This document shows positions 1 to 14,631 of a DNA stretch of 64,000 bases, in pieces. The notes below the pieces were generated by a model. The model was not told the origin of the DNA. It ran no database searches and was given only the letters and a program-made list of their open reading frames with translations. The translations under genes and the position numbers were made by a program. The stretch spans positions 62,001-126,000 of the forward strand of contig NOWV01000128.1 in assembly GCA_003344405.1 (NCBI GenBank), read 5' to 3'. Each line of letters starts with the position of its first letter. Position 1 is the stretch's first letter. This DNA is from Trichoplax sp. H2. Taxonomy: Eukaryota > Placozoa > Uniplacotomia > Trichoplacea.

Positions 1-160
1 TGGAAATTGCATTACGAAGATACGACCATCTTCCAAAGCCTAATTTATTTTATGTTTACACAATTTACACAGTTATCATCGATGACAATAATTATCCAAG
101 GAAGCTCAATTATCACTACAATAACAGTAACATGATAAATAACTTTCTTACTTGATTTAC

Positions 161-3100
161 AGTATTACCAAATGTTTGCGAATTCAATTTGGACTCAATT
201 GCATTCTTCCAACCAAAATCAGGATTTAAGAAAGGTTTTAACTCAGAAACCTTAGTACCATCGAAAATAGCATCTAAGTAGGACCAAATGTTTATTAAAA
301 AATTTAGTGCTGTAAAGAAATTGAGGCATAAATTTTTACTGCTATGGTTTTGTAACCTAACTTCGTATACTTGCATATCTGTGTTACGGTTTGAGCATTA
401 TTAAAAGGAAATATTAAGAGATATCCATGTATGAAAGATGTAGTACGGTATATCTTACAAGTATTATTCGCTCCGTGTGGCTCTATCAAGTATATTGTAC
501 AGGGTATATCAAAATGGAATTATTTATTTCTGTCTTACCTCTCTGACAAACAACTTTCCAGACAGGCTTAAAGCAGCTAGTATAAAACAAGCGCAAGCCA
601 TATCGCGAAAAACGAGCTGATAAGCACTTTCGGAAGTAGCTTGGTGTGTTGTAAGAATTTTCAACGGTAGTACCATCCAGCCACTTACCATATTTTGCTC
701 CCACATAGACACGTGAGTACCATGTTTTGAAGTACTTATTAACAAGTTTAGCTTCCGTAGGATCCGACAATATTGGTAAACGGCCATGATTACATTTGCA
801 CTTATATTGAGCAATATGCCAGTTTGTGTAATGATATGGACGAAAGGCTTTATAGCAATGTTTACCAATTAATTTCCAACCCTGTGGACAAGCTACATGT
901 ACATACAAGATTTAATATTTTGGTTGCTTAATTCAAGTTACCATTACCGGTAATTAAGATCTGATTAGCAGATCGGGTAATTTTGGAGAACGTGTTATTA
1001 TTAACAAATTACTCATAAATAATGTGATTAAAGCTACTTCAACTTACATGATTTGAAAACTCTGGATAGCTGCAAGGGATGTAATCCTGCCAAACGCTGC
1101 TCTGCAAAGACTTTATCATCCGAGAAATTATCAATGATTAGATCACTAGGCATCGTGAGTTGATTTCCTAGTGCCTAAAGTAATGAATTTACAAAGCATG
1201 AATAGGTTTAGCTAAGTTTGCTATCAGTAAAAATTTCTTGATTGATAGTATGCTCTTAAAATAATTACATAGTATATGATTATACTAAAATATAGCATCC
1301 TATCAAAGTCGCTAAATCCAATTAGCTGACTTATCCATTTTTACCAATAAATTTCGTGGTGCAGCTAATTACGATCACTGCATAAACTTATTTTAGCATG
1401 ATAAATTATAACTCAGTATTATAGCAGTATACCATTGTATGTAATTATGACTAAGTCTAATAGTATCAGAACTAATATCTATGTTGTTTCTTTATCTTTG
1501 CTTGCATTCAATTCACATTATATGATGCTTATGTACTTTATATTTCTGCATTGCATTTGTACTATCCTTCACATAGGTTGCACTCTACTGTTGATTAGTA
1601 TAACAGTAACTCACATTCCCAAATTACAGTTTGAGACTCAAAATTCTTTGAGTTTACCATTAATTCATTACAGCCTGTCATCAATTGATTTCAAGATTTC
1701 AATCTTAGCTGTATACTAACTTAGATGAATTTAATCAACAAAAAAATAAAATTAAAATTAAATTAATAGCCTGATCGACACTCGAGGGCTTAGCCACACC
1801 CGAGGTCATAATTCGAGGACAATTTAGTATGCTGATTATTTTGACGCATGCGTCCATTAAGCGGAAGGTATATTTCTTTTCACGATATAGTTCCGCAAAT
1901 TTTCCTTTCTAGATATTATTTGCCAGCCGGACTAGAGATTTCTCCGCCTTTACCACTCCCATCTATTATTTAAAACTAATATTGAATGCGATCTGCTTTT
2001 CTTTTTTTTTTGTCACTTAATGAACAGTAAAAAGGATACGTCCGCGCATTGCAATCGATCGCTTAAAAATTGCAGAGCTATAATCACCTGGAATGATTTC
2101 AGCTAATTATGGCACAGTTGCCATGTATAAGGAATAAAGTGATAGTATGCAATGTAGAACTGTACGTCTTAATAAAGTAACTATTGATTATAGCTCGTAT
2201 GATGAAATGGCTCACCTACCCATATGAGCTATGTAAGGTCGTAGCTGATAGCCATACTAAGTATTATTGCTATTTGAGCAATCTACTTTTAAGATTAATG
2301 ACTCCTATACATTATCTAGACGAGGTATAGAATTGACGGAAAGGAAAAATTGCTAAATAGTACTTAAATTAAATTCAGAAATTAAATTAATCAAATCATT
2401 CTTAGCAAAGTGTGCCAATATTTTTTTATTACTATATCATCATTCAAATTTTCTTGGTTATTGTACAATTCAGCTAATGACGAACGTCACTGATCGTAAC
2501 TAGTTGCTTAACCTATAATTTTTTTAGAAATATTTATTGAGTAGTGCTTATTTGCTGTTGCAAAGTATGGAGATGTCTTAAAAAGTCACGTAAAGAGTCA
2601 AAGGAGTAGGATGCAGCTGCCGTTAATATAGACAAAATTTCATTCCTCAAGGGATGTGTCCATTTCTGTGATGCTAAAGCTTATACCTATTCTAGATGTG
2701 CAAATTGGCAAAGACTGACTAAAAATACTATTAGTCATAGGTCGCTAATTGCTGTACAAATTTTTTGAGGGATCTTATTTTACATGGAGTGACTTTGCCC
2801 GTATGAGAATGCATGGATGCTAATAGTTTTTACTCTGTTAATATTTCATATCAACAAATACTTCCAATTATACTTTGCTATTAGCAATGCTGATATTGAT
2901 TTGTTGATACACGTAATTATTAACTAAGCATAATATGGCCTAGTGTTGGCTTAATATTTACTTTCATAAACATAAAATATCTCAAATGCTATGATAAGGG
3001 TGGAGGAAGTAAAAGGCGGATTCGGATATTGTCGGTGAAATTCTCAATTAAATACTTTGCACCTACTTCCCGTAGTACTGAGGCTTACATTCTTTTAGAG

Positions 3101-6100
3101 TACCATGTACCAAATTGAGTCTATATATATAATGCATGGTAGGAAGTGCAGTACACTCAATGAAGAAACTGTTAATGTTATACTTCATATAGTCAAGATG
3201 TTTGTATCATTATAATATCTTTACAATAAATAGTAAAATATCCTTTCGCGTTAAGTTTAACATAACTTAGATAAAACATTTGCTGCAAGTGAGGACTTGC
3301 AGTTATTGAAAGAAGACAATCAATGATTTATATAATTATTAATCTCATCTGAAATTCTGAGTCAGATACGCGAGTAAGATTAAATTTTAGAACGCTAACG
3401 TAATTATAAGCTAGTGCGTATATATATTTACGAAGAGAATTTTGTTAAGATCAAGGTTCAGTTCTATATCAAAAGCAATACAGTACATAAAGTGACTTAC
3501 CAACTGCGCATCGTAAAAGAAGGAAAATAACGCCTTGTAGTCTTCAATAACGGTAAAGTCTCGAAGAGAATTATTGCCAGTGGTAAGGAAAGTGGCCGCT
3601 AAATTAGCACTGTCCTGTAACGTGAATTGATACGAAAAAAACCATGGATTTTCCAATGGATCACTAAATGCAACACCGAATGCTGTGCCTGGATCGGCAT
3701 CCCATAGTGGTGGAATTAACACAGTTGGATCCCGCAGAGGATTATTAAAATCTGGTGTTTGACGTAATGCATATATAGTTTGACTTTGGGCTAGTTCAGT
3801 TTGACGATCCGCTAAACATGCTGCACTAACGAATTGTGGTATATCGACTGGACAAGTATGGTTACTACGAGGCAATCCAACCAATTTATGATCCTTTTTA
3901 GATTCGATAAGTAAATCAGCTGTTTATAATTGTAGAGATAAAGAGCTGTTATTAGATAAAAACACAGCAAATTGGTCTTTGATACGATATTAACCAATTC
4001 GGAGATTGTTAACATAATATATTGTTTAAGTACCGTGATGAGTATACAACGAATACGAATATCAACATATGATTAGCACAGCTCTATATATTCAATAGGT
4101 CTAGATAGGATAGAGCCATTTCTTCACTTTTTAATAGCATGATTGATTGTATAATCAGGGTCATTGCATAGTTACTGTAGTCACTTAAAATGAAACAATC
4201 AATTGGTTTTGCTATAGTCTGATACTATCTTAAACTTTATATTTATAAGGGTGAAACGTCAACATTGCATAGAGTTTACTTATCTTATTTTAAGCAAGCA
4301 AACGATATTTTAACGATACTGCCGAGTTAGCTCGACGATGGATAAAATGTAATAGACTTTGCAAATTTGATGTAATGATGTTTAGATAATTATCATACGC
4401 GCAAAGGAGAAGCCTTCTATTTTACTTCAATCAAAATAAACGCTTAAGAAATATAGCATAAAGCATATACATATGAATTTATATAAATGAATTTATATAT
4501 AATGGCCTGTAAAATCAATAATTATTAATATAAACACTGAAAAGGACAATAAAAATTAATTAAAGTAAACGCTGAAGTTTCTAACTGACCTATTGGTCTA
4601 TATTCTTGATCAGAAGAAGTCACATCACTTTTATTTTACAAGGATAATTTAAGAAATGAATTAGGTAACTAGCTCCAAGATCTATACATATAATAATTAA
4701 TCTGATAATTTGATAAATGGATTATTTAGTTAGGGACCAATCGTAGCATTGAGAATGAAATCGATTGATGATAACAAATAATTTATAGTCCATAATTTAT
4801 TATAAATCGTATGTAATCATTAAGAACTTCCGTATCGCGTATATTGTCTTTAATATTATTTTTACTGATTCTGTTTAGTGTTGCAATTGAGATAAATCAA
4901 GATTGTTACAAAATTATGGAGGAGTCATGATCAACGTGAATATTTTAAGTAATGCTATGATTAAACTACAAAATTATAGACAATAATCACTGCAATAAAT
5001 TATTCCATTGCCGAAGCCTTGTAAGGATATTTATAAATCAAGTACTATGATTGTATAGTTGGCCAATATGGCATTCTACTTACTATTATCTTGGCTTTTG
5101 AAGAATTGGCTGTTAAAGAAGCAATCTGAATAAATTCCAACGCATAAACATGTTTCTGGTAAGATGCAGAATTCACCTTTACCACAGCTCTGACGGCAAA
5201 CAGCTAAATAGATTGAAATTTTAGTTTTCTTAAATTTCTTGAATTAATACACATAAGGCGTTAAAATTTAGCGGTTTGGGAATTCTAAACTGTTAGCGAT
5301 GACAAAGACTACTACATGCGTAGTGATAATGGAATGCTTTAAATTATTGACTTTTATAATCGAGATTAAATCAACTATGAGTTTAATATTATCCAAATTT
5401 TTATGAATTGTTATAAGTGGCTTTTCTTTATACGATTAATCAGGTATAGAATGGACTGTAATGTACTGTACATTAAATGCTCTATCATAAAGCAATAAGG
5501 TCCGCACCAGCTGTGTTCATGGCATAATAATATAAAGGTTCAGTTTTCGATTAATTTAAATTTTCTACTAGATTAATTGCCAGTATGGTAACTGTTACAG
5601 AGTAAGTTAACTTTTCAAATAAGTTCACGTTTAATCCATGCTTCATATTCTATATAAGTCAAATAAATTATAGACAGCGCCATACAACTCCTTCACTATA
5701 GTTTTCTTGCACCGTTATCGTAACGTCTCTTATATTACTTTTTAATTTTACAACAACATTTTGCAACGGATCCCATAAATATTACATTGCAACTTAATAC
5801 TATAATGTCTGGCAATGCATATATAATACAGTAATTTACAGCAAATCGATCAACTACAACTATCCTGTATCATATAGTCGGTACCGGATAAAGTGCAATT
5901 ATGAGCTTGTGGCAATTTAAAGATCATAACGGTCACTTACAGAGTAAGATCATTACATGAGGTTAGCTAATTTATGAATAGTATCGTGTCTTTGAAAAAT
6001 TAACATATCGCATGCATTGCTATTCAAAGTGCATGAAATATCACTGCCTTGACATAATGACAAATATATTCTGTTTCTAAAACTACTTACGTGTAAAACA

Positions 6101-6767
6101 AGGATCTTCGCCATAAATTATTCCATTAGGCCTTGACCAACCCTCACAACATTGAGGATCTTTTTGATTTTTTATGCTTAAGTTCTTAATGATGCTATTT
6201 AGTCTTTGACCATCGCTGATTTAATTTTAAATGAGTAATTAAATAATCATAGGATACATAGGATCTGGCATAGTATCAAACTTAAAACACAGAAAAGATT
6301 TTTACCTCTCCACTTCGCAAACATTGTTATTGAGAAAGCCAGCGATGATACTTGCAATAAAAGGAACATAAATTATTACTTATTCCATATATCTAATCAA
6401 ACTGTCTATTTTTCTAAGGATATTTAAAAACTGATATAGAATTAGCAACAAGTTGTTCGTACATCATAAAATGCCCACAATTAAATAAATCAGCTGATCA
6501 CAATGATGTAACTAAATTTAACAACGTGATCTATGTAGAGATATAGATAGTGTGTTTCGTGTCTCTTTAGTTTTTAAGACGTGAAATGCAGTTTTTACTC
6601 GCTTTGGTTTAAATCTCCAATTATATCACTATAGAAATAGTATGAAATACTTTTTTTGCACCCTTCTTTTTGCTGTATAACTTCCCCTACCTTGTTAAAC
6701 GCTCGTATTGTGATGAGGGTAGTGGCAAGATGGCAAAGATGGCTATAAGAGCCAATACAGACTTCAT
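161..6767 (-). CDS. Secreted lipoxygenase with inserted C-type lectin domain, paralogue A (3' part outside window)
   Basis: Lipoxygenases insert O2 into polyunsaturated fatty acids. Only the first 445 codons are in the window. Exons on the minus strand, 5' to 3': 6691-6767, 6091-6215, 5084-5203, 3501-3919, 1048-1174, 539-892, 161-273. All have GT..AG borders and continuous phase. Exon 1 starts at ATG 6767 and encodes a hydrophobic signal peptide ending near PLPSSQ. Exon 2 carries a CCEGW cysteine module, exon 3 an EGF-like module (CLC motif). Exons 4 and 5 give the N-terminal part of a lipoxygenase domain (VFAEQRLAGLHP). Exon 6 is a complete C-type-lectin-like domain (CPQGW to VCQR). Exon 7 resumes the enzyme. 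The His ligands of the iron site would lie left of base 1. Exons 3, 5 and 6 have exactly the same lengths as in paralogue B (120, 127, 354 nt), which shows tandem duplication. Family assignment rests mainly on paralogue B. Confidence 0.88.
1175..3500. other. Intron of lipoxygenase paralogue A
   Basis: Non-coding sequence between the 1048-1174 and 3501-3919 exons. A 94-codon open frame on the plus strand (1435-1719) is hydrophobic, low in complexity and without family resemblance. I see no other gene here. The other introns of this gene (274-538, 893-1047, 3920-5083, 5204-6090, 6216-6690) likewise show nothing recognisable. Confidence 0.7.
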
Positions 6768-9700
6768 TTTGAGACAACGAAATGAATCTGATCGTTCACT
6801 GTGCAACCTAATCAATTCAACGTGAGAATTATTAAGAAGTATCAAGTTGTTTATCAGTTTTTGACAGCAATGATTAATCAGCCTTAATTATTTGTTAATA
6901 GTGCAATGGATTATGATGACAATGTGATTGACTTAAAACAATTAATAAACAATTATTCATCATTGTGCTCGACATCGCTTCAATGAACACTATGTTAATA
7001 TTGATTTAACTTTTCTACAATGCTATGAATTTTTCGATCTTATTTGATTCGCTGAAATTATTTTACTTGACTTTTTGTAACCAAAAGACCACTTTGAAGA
7101 AGATTTAGATGGTAAATCTTATAAGCATTAATAATATCAGGTTTAAATAATACTTTCTTAATAAATACGTAGCCTACAGGCAATACAGATGGCTAGACTG
7201 CTAGAATTTAAGATAGATAATTGAATCCATAATTTTTATATGCCTTACTTCAAGATTTCGTTTAATTATCATCACAATAAAATTATATAATAACATTTAC
7301 TATTATCAAAGATACATTTTCGGCTAGAGAATAAATAATGGAAAAGACTAGATTTAAGAAATTATTATTTATCAAAGTATGATTTACAGCCATTAAAAAT
7401 TATAAGCGCTAAAACATAACTACGTAAGATATGGTAATGCACATGGAGCATAAAAATTATAAAGAATTTTTGCCCCTATTCATAAAAATGAATATTTAAA
7501 TTAAGGGATCATTAAAGGATCCTTATATTGATAATTCATTATAATTAATTGGATTATTAGTTTTGTTTCACTAATTAATGAATGCTTTGCTAAATCACAA
7601 TTGTTACGGTAATAATGAAAAAACCGTTCGGGGGCAACTAAATGCGGCAGTTAATATTTAAAATAAGATGCATCGTCTATAAACATATTTTCGAAATTTG
7701 AAGGTTAGGATCCATTTATTTTCCTAAACTTAAAACAATAGAAACTATGATATTAAGTCACTAGGAGTGATTCTCTTGGAGCAAGCCAATGTGCTATCGT
7801 TTCCAAAATACTTCTGATAGTAAAAATACCTTAGTACGACTTTTTACAAACGATTCTAGAGGTATAAATTGGGGTATACTTTGGAGTGGGTATAGTCTGG
7901 GCTGTTACACAGGTTCTCATTTTTTAGCATCCTTTTATAATTGGTGATATTATAGTCATATCATGGTTTTATATTTTAGCTAAATATTTACAGCGGTTAA
8001 TTGAAGCTATAAAAGTATAGCTAAAGTAAAATTGTTGCAAGAATACAGATAATTTTATTAATTTAATCTAGCTTTCATTTTATGATCTATTCTTAGTGTA
8101 TGGTACTGTTTTGCATAAACGTTGTATAATGGAATAGTATCATAATAATTAGTATCACTACTACGTAGTTACTAATAAAGGAAACATTAGAGTCGTCTAA
8201 TGTTTTAGAGGAGAGCGAAATCATTGTACAGTAGATTATAGTTGACTTCTATTACCCCAAAATACTACCATATTAGTTGCGCTGCCAACAATTTCTAATA
8301 AATATTCAAACTTAACAAGATTTATTCATTTGCTAGATTTTTCGTTCTAATCAATAATTTTCAGAGCTCGATCAATTTAGCTAGCGCTAGAACCAGTTAT
8401 GTAGATAAATAAACGTGATTGGTGCTTTTAAGACTCTTGAGATAATATTTTGTAATAGATATCCTAAGATGATCTTATTCTATAATAGCCTAGTAGTGAC
8501 TAAGTCATGGTGTTATGATATATGAGCAGTATTAACTAAATATCATTCTGATACCATTACCTACTATATTTGCTTTTAAATATTAGTGGGCTAATAATTA
8601 TTTTATCAGGTAATTCATTCTGATAGAAAGACATTAAAGAGATTTCGTATAATGCTATTTATACAATGTAAAATTATAGATTATTGCATGTAACGATAGA
8701 AATAGATCTTAAAACGCAAAGCTTAATGGCATGAAGTTGGTTGATAATTTATTCCCAAATCTAATAAACTTTCATTCAATCCGTCATACCTTTACTTTAA
8801 TCACACTCTATTTTCTAGTTTTAATCACTCTGAATCATTTTTTAAAGCCTCCTTTTATTCCTTTATGCTTATGCTGAAATACATCTGAAGATATTGTTAC
8901 TGCTGAAATACTTTTTCTGTCCACGTAAAACGAAAGGCAGTAATTTTAATTAAACAATATCACAGATATCAATCTAATCTACGAGACGCTATAAAAATAT
9001 GAAGCTGTGAAGCTTACTCAAAATATGCTTTGACATCGAAGTAATATAACGCTAATTCTACATCTATCAATACATCTATCGATCATCACAAAACTTGACT
9101 AAACTACATTGCTTTTCCTAAAAGTTCCAATAATAGCTTATTTTTGAGTTTGTAGCGCCAAAATTTTCATCATTTATTTCTAAGAGAAAAAATTAAAAAG
9201 AAGTATCAATGCGTTGTATACAATAAAATATTTGCTTTTACCATGTTGTACTAGGACTTTCGTTAGCTAATTTAAAGGTTAAAGGTTAATATTTCATAAT
9301 GCTTGTAGTATTTTCATAATGATTTCAGATACTGATATGGAAAGACTGGTAAATTTCTTTTTTACATACCTTTCCCTATAATACGTATGATTAGCTCATT
9401 TTGGCGATGATAGTAAATAAAGCATAAAATTAAAGAATTATTGTATTTTATTCTTATATAGCTCTGATTCGATAAATGATATCATAGTGAATACAGATAA
9501 ATAATGAGCCTAGGATGGGTTTTGTAATTTTTAATTGAAGTATTGAGGGCAAAAAGTCAATATATCTAATGTTGACTAAGAGATATATGGCTACTAATTG
9601 TTTCTACGAGACAATGAAAATATTTCTTAAGTGCAAAGCTACATAAAATTGTCTGCGTATTCTGCCTTTAGTATTATATATTCAATATGAATGTGCTATG

Positions 9701-10002
9701 GGAATTGACCTTGGCCTCTAAACGATAAGATCAAGGACAATATTATAAAATTGTGAACGACAAACTGATATGCTATGTACGGTACCGAGATCTCGGAACA
9801 GTAGGAGTTAATTAGGTGCTTGCTTTGCTAGCCCCCATCAGGCAATGCTCGCTTGTTTTGTTCTTAATTCTATGACGGGATATTGACTAGATTGCTAGAA
9901 GAATTCTTTAATTTAATAGTCACTGAAAGTAGTTTGTTTACATAAAATTCAATAAATATTCTTGAGAGATTAAATGTTATACCAGGAGATCCTACGTTAA
10001 TG

Positions 10003-10025
10003 ATTAATTAATTAATTAATTAATT
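10003..10025. repeat. (ATTA)n microsatellite
   Basis: Nearly six uninterrupted copies of a 4-base AT-only unit in the intergenic spacer. It is a simple sequence repeat with no function visible. Confidence 0.9.
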
Positions 10026-10641
10026 ATGAAAAAAATAAAGTTGTTGCTAAGTGTCACTAACCAGCTTCGTGACAAAGATAACGTAAAACAAATCTCTAAA
10101 TTACTCTAGTCTCCAGGATTCAGTATCCCTAAACTACCTCACAAGAATTTAGACGCCTTTGCTTCTACGTTAAAACAACTATATAAGTCTTCTTTTATGC
10201 AACTATCTGCCGAGCTTAACCCTTCGGCAGCAGCTATCATGTATGAGTCATAACGGTTCATGAAATTTAGCTCATATTGGATAGCTAAATTAATACAGAA
10301 ATTATTCATAATTTTGGACATGTACCGAACGATTCTAGATAATTAGACTACAGTATGTCCACACGCAGAATTATTTATAGTATCACCTATAATTGAATAT
10401 CTTCAGGATATTCATCATAAGCGTTACAAGACATAACGCTATAATCAATTACTATTGGTTACCTTATAAGAACTTTTACTACAATGCAGCATAATTTACT
10501 GTAACAAATAATAACTACCGCAGTTCTTACTGTAAGTCATCATTAGTTATCTCCATGTATGAATGTTAAACACTAAATTTAGTCATATACTTTTCACAGT
10601 GGCTCGTACCGTAACACTAAGATATTATGTTTGAACCATGT

Positions 10642-10930
10642 GTCACAATTTTACTTCTGCGACAAGGTAACGTACAGTAAAAGTCTATAAGTAGCTACTG
10701 ACTTAAACGCCCTTCTACCTAACTTTAAACACACACAGCAAAATACTGTAAAGATAAAACTTTTATTAGCAAAGACACATCTACAACTTTTTACTACCCC
10801 ACTCAACTCAAATGTTCCCGTTTATATAGGAAAAGTCTAATTTGTAAACAACAGTATTATTATTATACCTTACTAGGAGAAACATCTCGAAATGAGATGT
10901 TCGTTACATAGCTTTTCTATCAGTAAACAT
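10642..10930 (-). repeat. Dispersed repeat, copy 1 (LTR- or MITE-like)
   Basis: Read on the minus strand, about 289 bases match 57286-57570 on the plus strand by eye over nearly the whole length with scattered substitutions and small indels. Shared landmarks in order are: an inverted repeat around ACATCTC..GAGATGT, a TATA-box-like TATATAAACGGG, an AATAAAAG polyadenylation-like signal about 60 bases later, and a GCGTTTAAGTCAGTAG block. The order TATA then AATAAA resembles a solo LTR, but no terminal TG..CA or target-site duplication was confirmed, so the class is uncertain. Confidence 0.7.
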
Positions 10931-13900
10931 TTTGTATTTCTTACTCTTACTTAATCTTAATCTAAGCACGTAGGTTGTCTAATTCAACTATCATCAACTG
11001 GAACTTGAATCATCTTACTGCTATTTATCACACAATAACAATCAATAACAAATATGTAATGAACTATCACAAACAACATCCACGTTAAGGCATTACTTAT
11101 CTTACCTAGAACTACAAATATGGATATTCTCCGTACTAGCTACTACTGTACTTATTAAACTATCCCAATGACAAGGCAACACCGTAACACCATGTAAATA
11201 TTAGTGTTAACAAGGCATCTCGAGTAGTTGTATCAATTTGCAAGATACTAATATCATTTCTAGATGAATGCCCAATATCTTTTTACATCTTAATAGTTGA
11301 TGGATATCATAAAATTGAACGAAAGCCTTTCACATTATTACCAGTGCCATAGATAAATTCCAATTCTCTATTAATTACTATAAATTCACTTCTAGACTTA
11401 ATTATTTTCAAGCGCAGGCGACTTATGAGTTTCTGACATAAAATTCTAAACTTTTAAAAGATTAATAGTTTGAGAATATCGACAGTACGAAAAGTATTTC
11501 TTGATATTTCGGAAATAAGCTAATAGAACACCTGTTGCTAAGTAGTACAGTTATTCTTTTAAAATAATTGCTAATAAATTGCTTGATGTAATCTCTTATT
11601 TCAAACGTATATGTTACGGTCAGTGTATAAGCTATTATTGCCATGGAACGATTCATAACTCGACAAACTCCGATATAATTTGCTACTAGGTAGCAAATAA
11701 ATGGGCTGCATGAATAACCCGTCCGTAATACGTACTTGTTACGGTTCATCATTACCGTAAATAAAAAAAGAAATATTTATTCATATTTTTTCTAAAGAAG
11801 AGTTGTGATATGTTAAGTCGTTAATGGATTTCCATTAATGAATGTGTGATAAAGATTGTCACACTTGATTAATGAGTTATTAAGTAACATGTCTAGTTGA
11901 TTTGTTAACTGGAGTAAGAGTGGTAAACACTCAATATTAATTTACATATATCTATTCTATACTGACTGTCATAAATATATGTTACACAAAATCAAGTATA
12001 TTGTAAATAGAATTATGCTGATAGAAAATGGCATAGGTATATAAGAGCGTGCCTTTAATCATAGAAGGAGTTCTCTTATTACATTGCCTAGTAATATATG
12101 TTATCGTTCGAATAAAGAGGATTTATGAAGTTATCCGGATATACACACTGCTGAATAAGGTCTTATACTAAGCTGGTCGAGTTAGTGAAGCTTATTAGCA
12201 ACGGTATATTACGGTAGAGCGGTTACGTTAGGAATAAAATTAGTTACTTGTACCACAAACGACGTTACGACAGAACTATATATTGATAGTTTTTTTATTA
12301 CTCGTAAGTAAACAATTGAGCAGCCTAAAATTTGTCATGTAACAACTGTAAATTGCTAATAATAAGACACAACCAAGATTGGGAGAGAAAAGAGTTCGAA
12401 ATAGCCTGTTATTAATTCCGCGTCCGTTAGCTCAAGGAATTTAGCTTTTTTAATGAATAACTTAACATGGCAATGGAAGAGGCGAAAAGAATATATGCTT
12501 CTGTTTATTCATTTGCATATATAGCTATTTTTACCTATGTTCTTGTATTTATACAGCTCGTCAGGATTTCTATTTAGCATCTACTAGGATAAATACATAG
12601 AATTTGCTCTTTAACTTCTTAAGTTCACTTTACTATTCGTGGATTCGACTGCCACTTGATTGAAAGTTGTAAAGAATTTTGTTGATGTATTTACTGGGGC
12701 CTGATTGTGGCACAAAATATACCATTGTTTCGATGCTTAATAAGCAGCAGTCCTATTATTTCACTGTAGATCAATGTCTATATTCGACCAGAGAATTAAT
12801 GATAATTTACTTATATAATTAATCAAAATGGGGCAAAAATTTTTTCATGCACCGACACTGATGTCATGCAATAGAGCCTACAAATATGATGTACTGGTAT
12901 GACAGTATTCATTTTAGGAACTAGTTAGAGGTGATTGCATCCGCAAACAACTTCAGGCACTGAAATTCCACGGCCCATATACAGTATTGAATAGTTACTG
13001 GCCCTTAAAGGATGATACAGTAAATGATAACTTATAATTACGGCTTAAAAGATATGCACCACTTGCAGGAGGTATTAACTGAAATATCAGCTTACGCCCC
13101 TCTAGAATCATACAGGCACGTAATTTTCTCAGCATCTATCATTATCATTATTGATTTATTTATCTTGGCTAACTTTATGAATGGCTGAGTAAAGATTTTA
13201 AGTTTCGTCCTTTTGGACAACATTACTTGAAACAGCATTTTGTAGGACTATTTCTGGTAGTCATAAAAGTACACAGAATCCTGAATATTATATGCTCTTT
13301 ATATTTTATTTCATGCGAATTATCTTACTCAGTTAGGACAGGTATATATTTGTTTATGATATAGGTAAGGTTAGAGTCTGAATTTTTATTTAGGTACGTA
13401 GTATTCTCCATTATACTGCGGTATATAATGATTATTTTGCTAAATGAAATATCTAAAATTGACGGTAACATTCTCGTATAAGCGAGTAGCAAACAAGTAA
13501 ATTACAAGGATAAAGTTTTACTAAATATAATTTAATAAAACTAATGTCCTCAAGCTGCTATAAGAAAGAAATGGATACCTTTATTAGTATTAGAATATAT
13601 GGCATTAAAACTAGTCTATTTAATTGTCTCTCACTTTTAAACTAACGACAATTACCAGGTTTAGGACACTAAAGCAGATTTTGTCATTCCGATTGTGACT
13701 AGGAGGAGGTAAAACTAGTAAGATCCATGCTTTGACGTTTTAAGATAAAGATATCCATGACAAATCATATGTTATCGTATGAATTAAATTTTACCTTAGG
13801 AAAATCTAACATCTTAGCATAATAAATTATTAAATTAGGGATAGCGTCAATACGATATGGTGCTAAGTAACTGTCCATATAGGCAATTAAAATATATGCT

Positions 13901-14631
13901 TGTATTACGATACAAGGACCACAAGTTAATAAAATTACCAATTCGATGAGTGGAAGGAAAAAAATTTTACGGCGGACTAATTATACTTGAAGAAATGATG
14001 GCATTTACCAGTTAATACAGAAAGTGAAATTTTCTACGAAATAATTGGATGCGCACTATTCATACCCAACTAAATTTTGCAGTAATAGCGAATGAATAAA
14101 GAAAGAAACTCAATAAATATGAGCGTATCTGTTATAATATTAAGTACGGTAATTTTGCGTAATATATTAGAATTAGATCGATATGATGTTAATAATAAAT
14201 CCGTGTCTGGAGCAAAAAGGATGCCATACGGCAATTTAATAATTATTCTGTAATATCATAGTGAACTGGTAGATTACATCGCAAACGTAGAGCTATAATG
14301 CATAATACACTATCATTCTAAATTAGATAAGTCTATTTTAACCTTATATGATTTGATAATTTATGCTTAACTTAGATAGTTCCTACATTTTAATGAAGTA
14401 AATTAGCGAAGGTAGATAGTTAGTCTTATTACAAGAGTGGAAGCTTGTAGTTTTTTCTGAAATATCGCGGTCTATATTCTGTTACTTATTCATAAAGTAA
14501 ATAAGATGTAGCTTTAACTGATATGTGAATATAGCAACAATGCTACTGCTGATTTTAAATATGCCCGTACTATCGATGTTACAATGTAAAATTATGTTAT
14601 ATTGCTGTTAGAATCCATATCTGAAATGGTC

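Larger units (their letters stand above)
6768..14631. other. Intergenic spacer between the two lipoxygenase genes
   Basis: Almost 8 kb with no supported gene. It holds an (ATTA)n microsatellite at 10003-10025 and one copy of a dispersed TATA/AATAAA-containing element at 10642-10930. Bases about 10400-11400 show a visible excess of C over G on the plus strand, unlike the flanks. Short open frames such as 10139-10321 and 11462-11752 (both minus) have no recognisable domain, good splice context or paralogue. The 3' regulatory sequence of paralogue B and the promoter of paralogue A must lie at its two ends, but I could not mark a TATA box for A. Confidence 0.6.

Noticed and set aside
1435-1719. 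94-codon plus-strand open frame
   Set aside because: Hydrophobic low-complexity translation inside an intron of the minus-strand lipoxygenase gene, with no domain, splice or start context.
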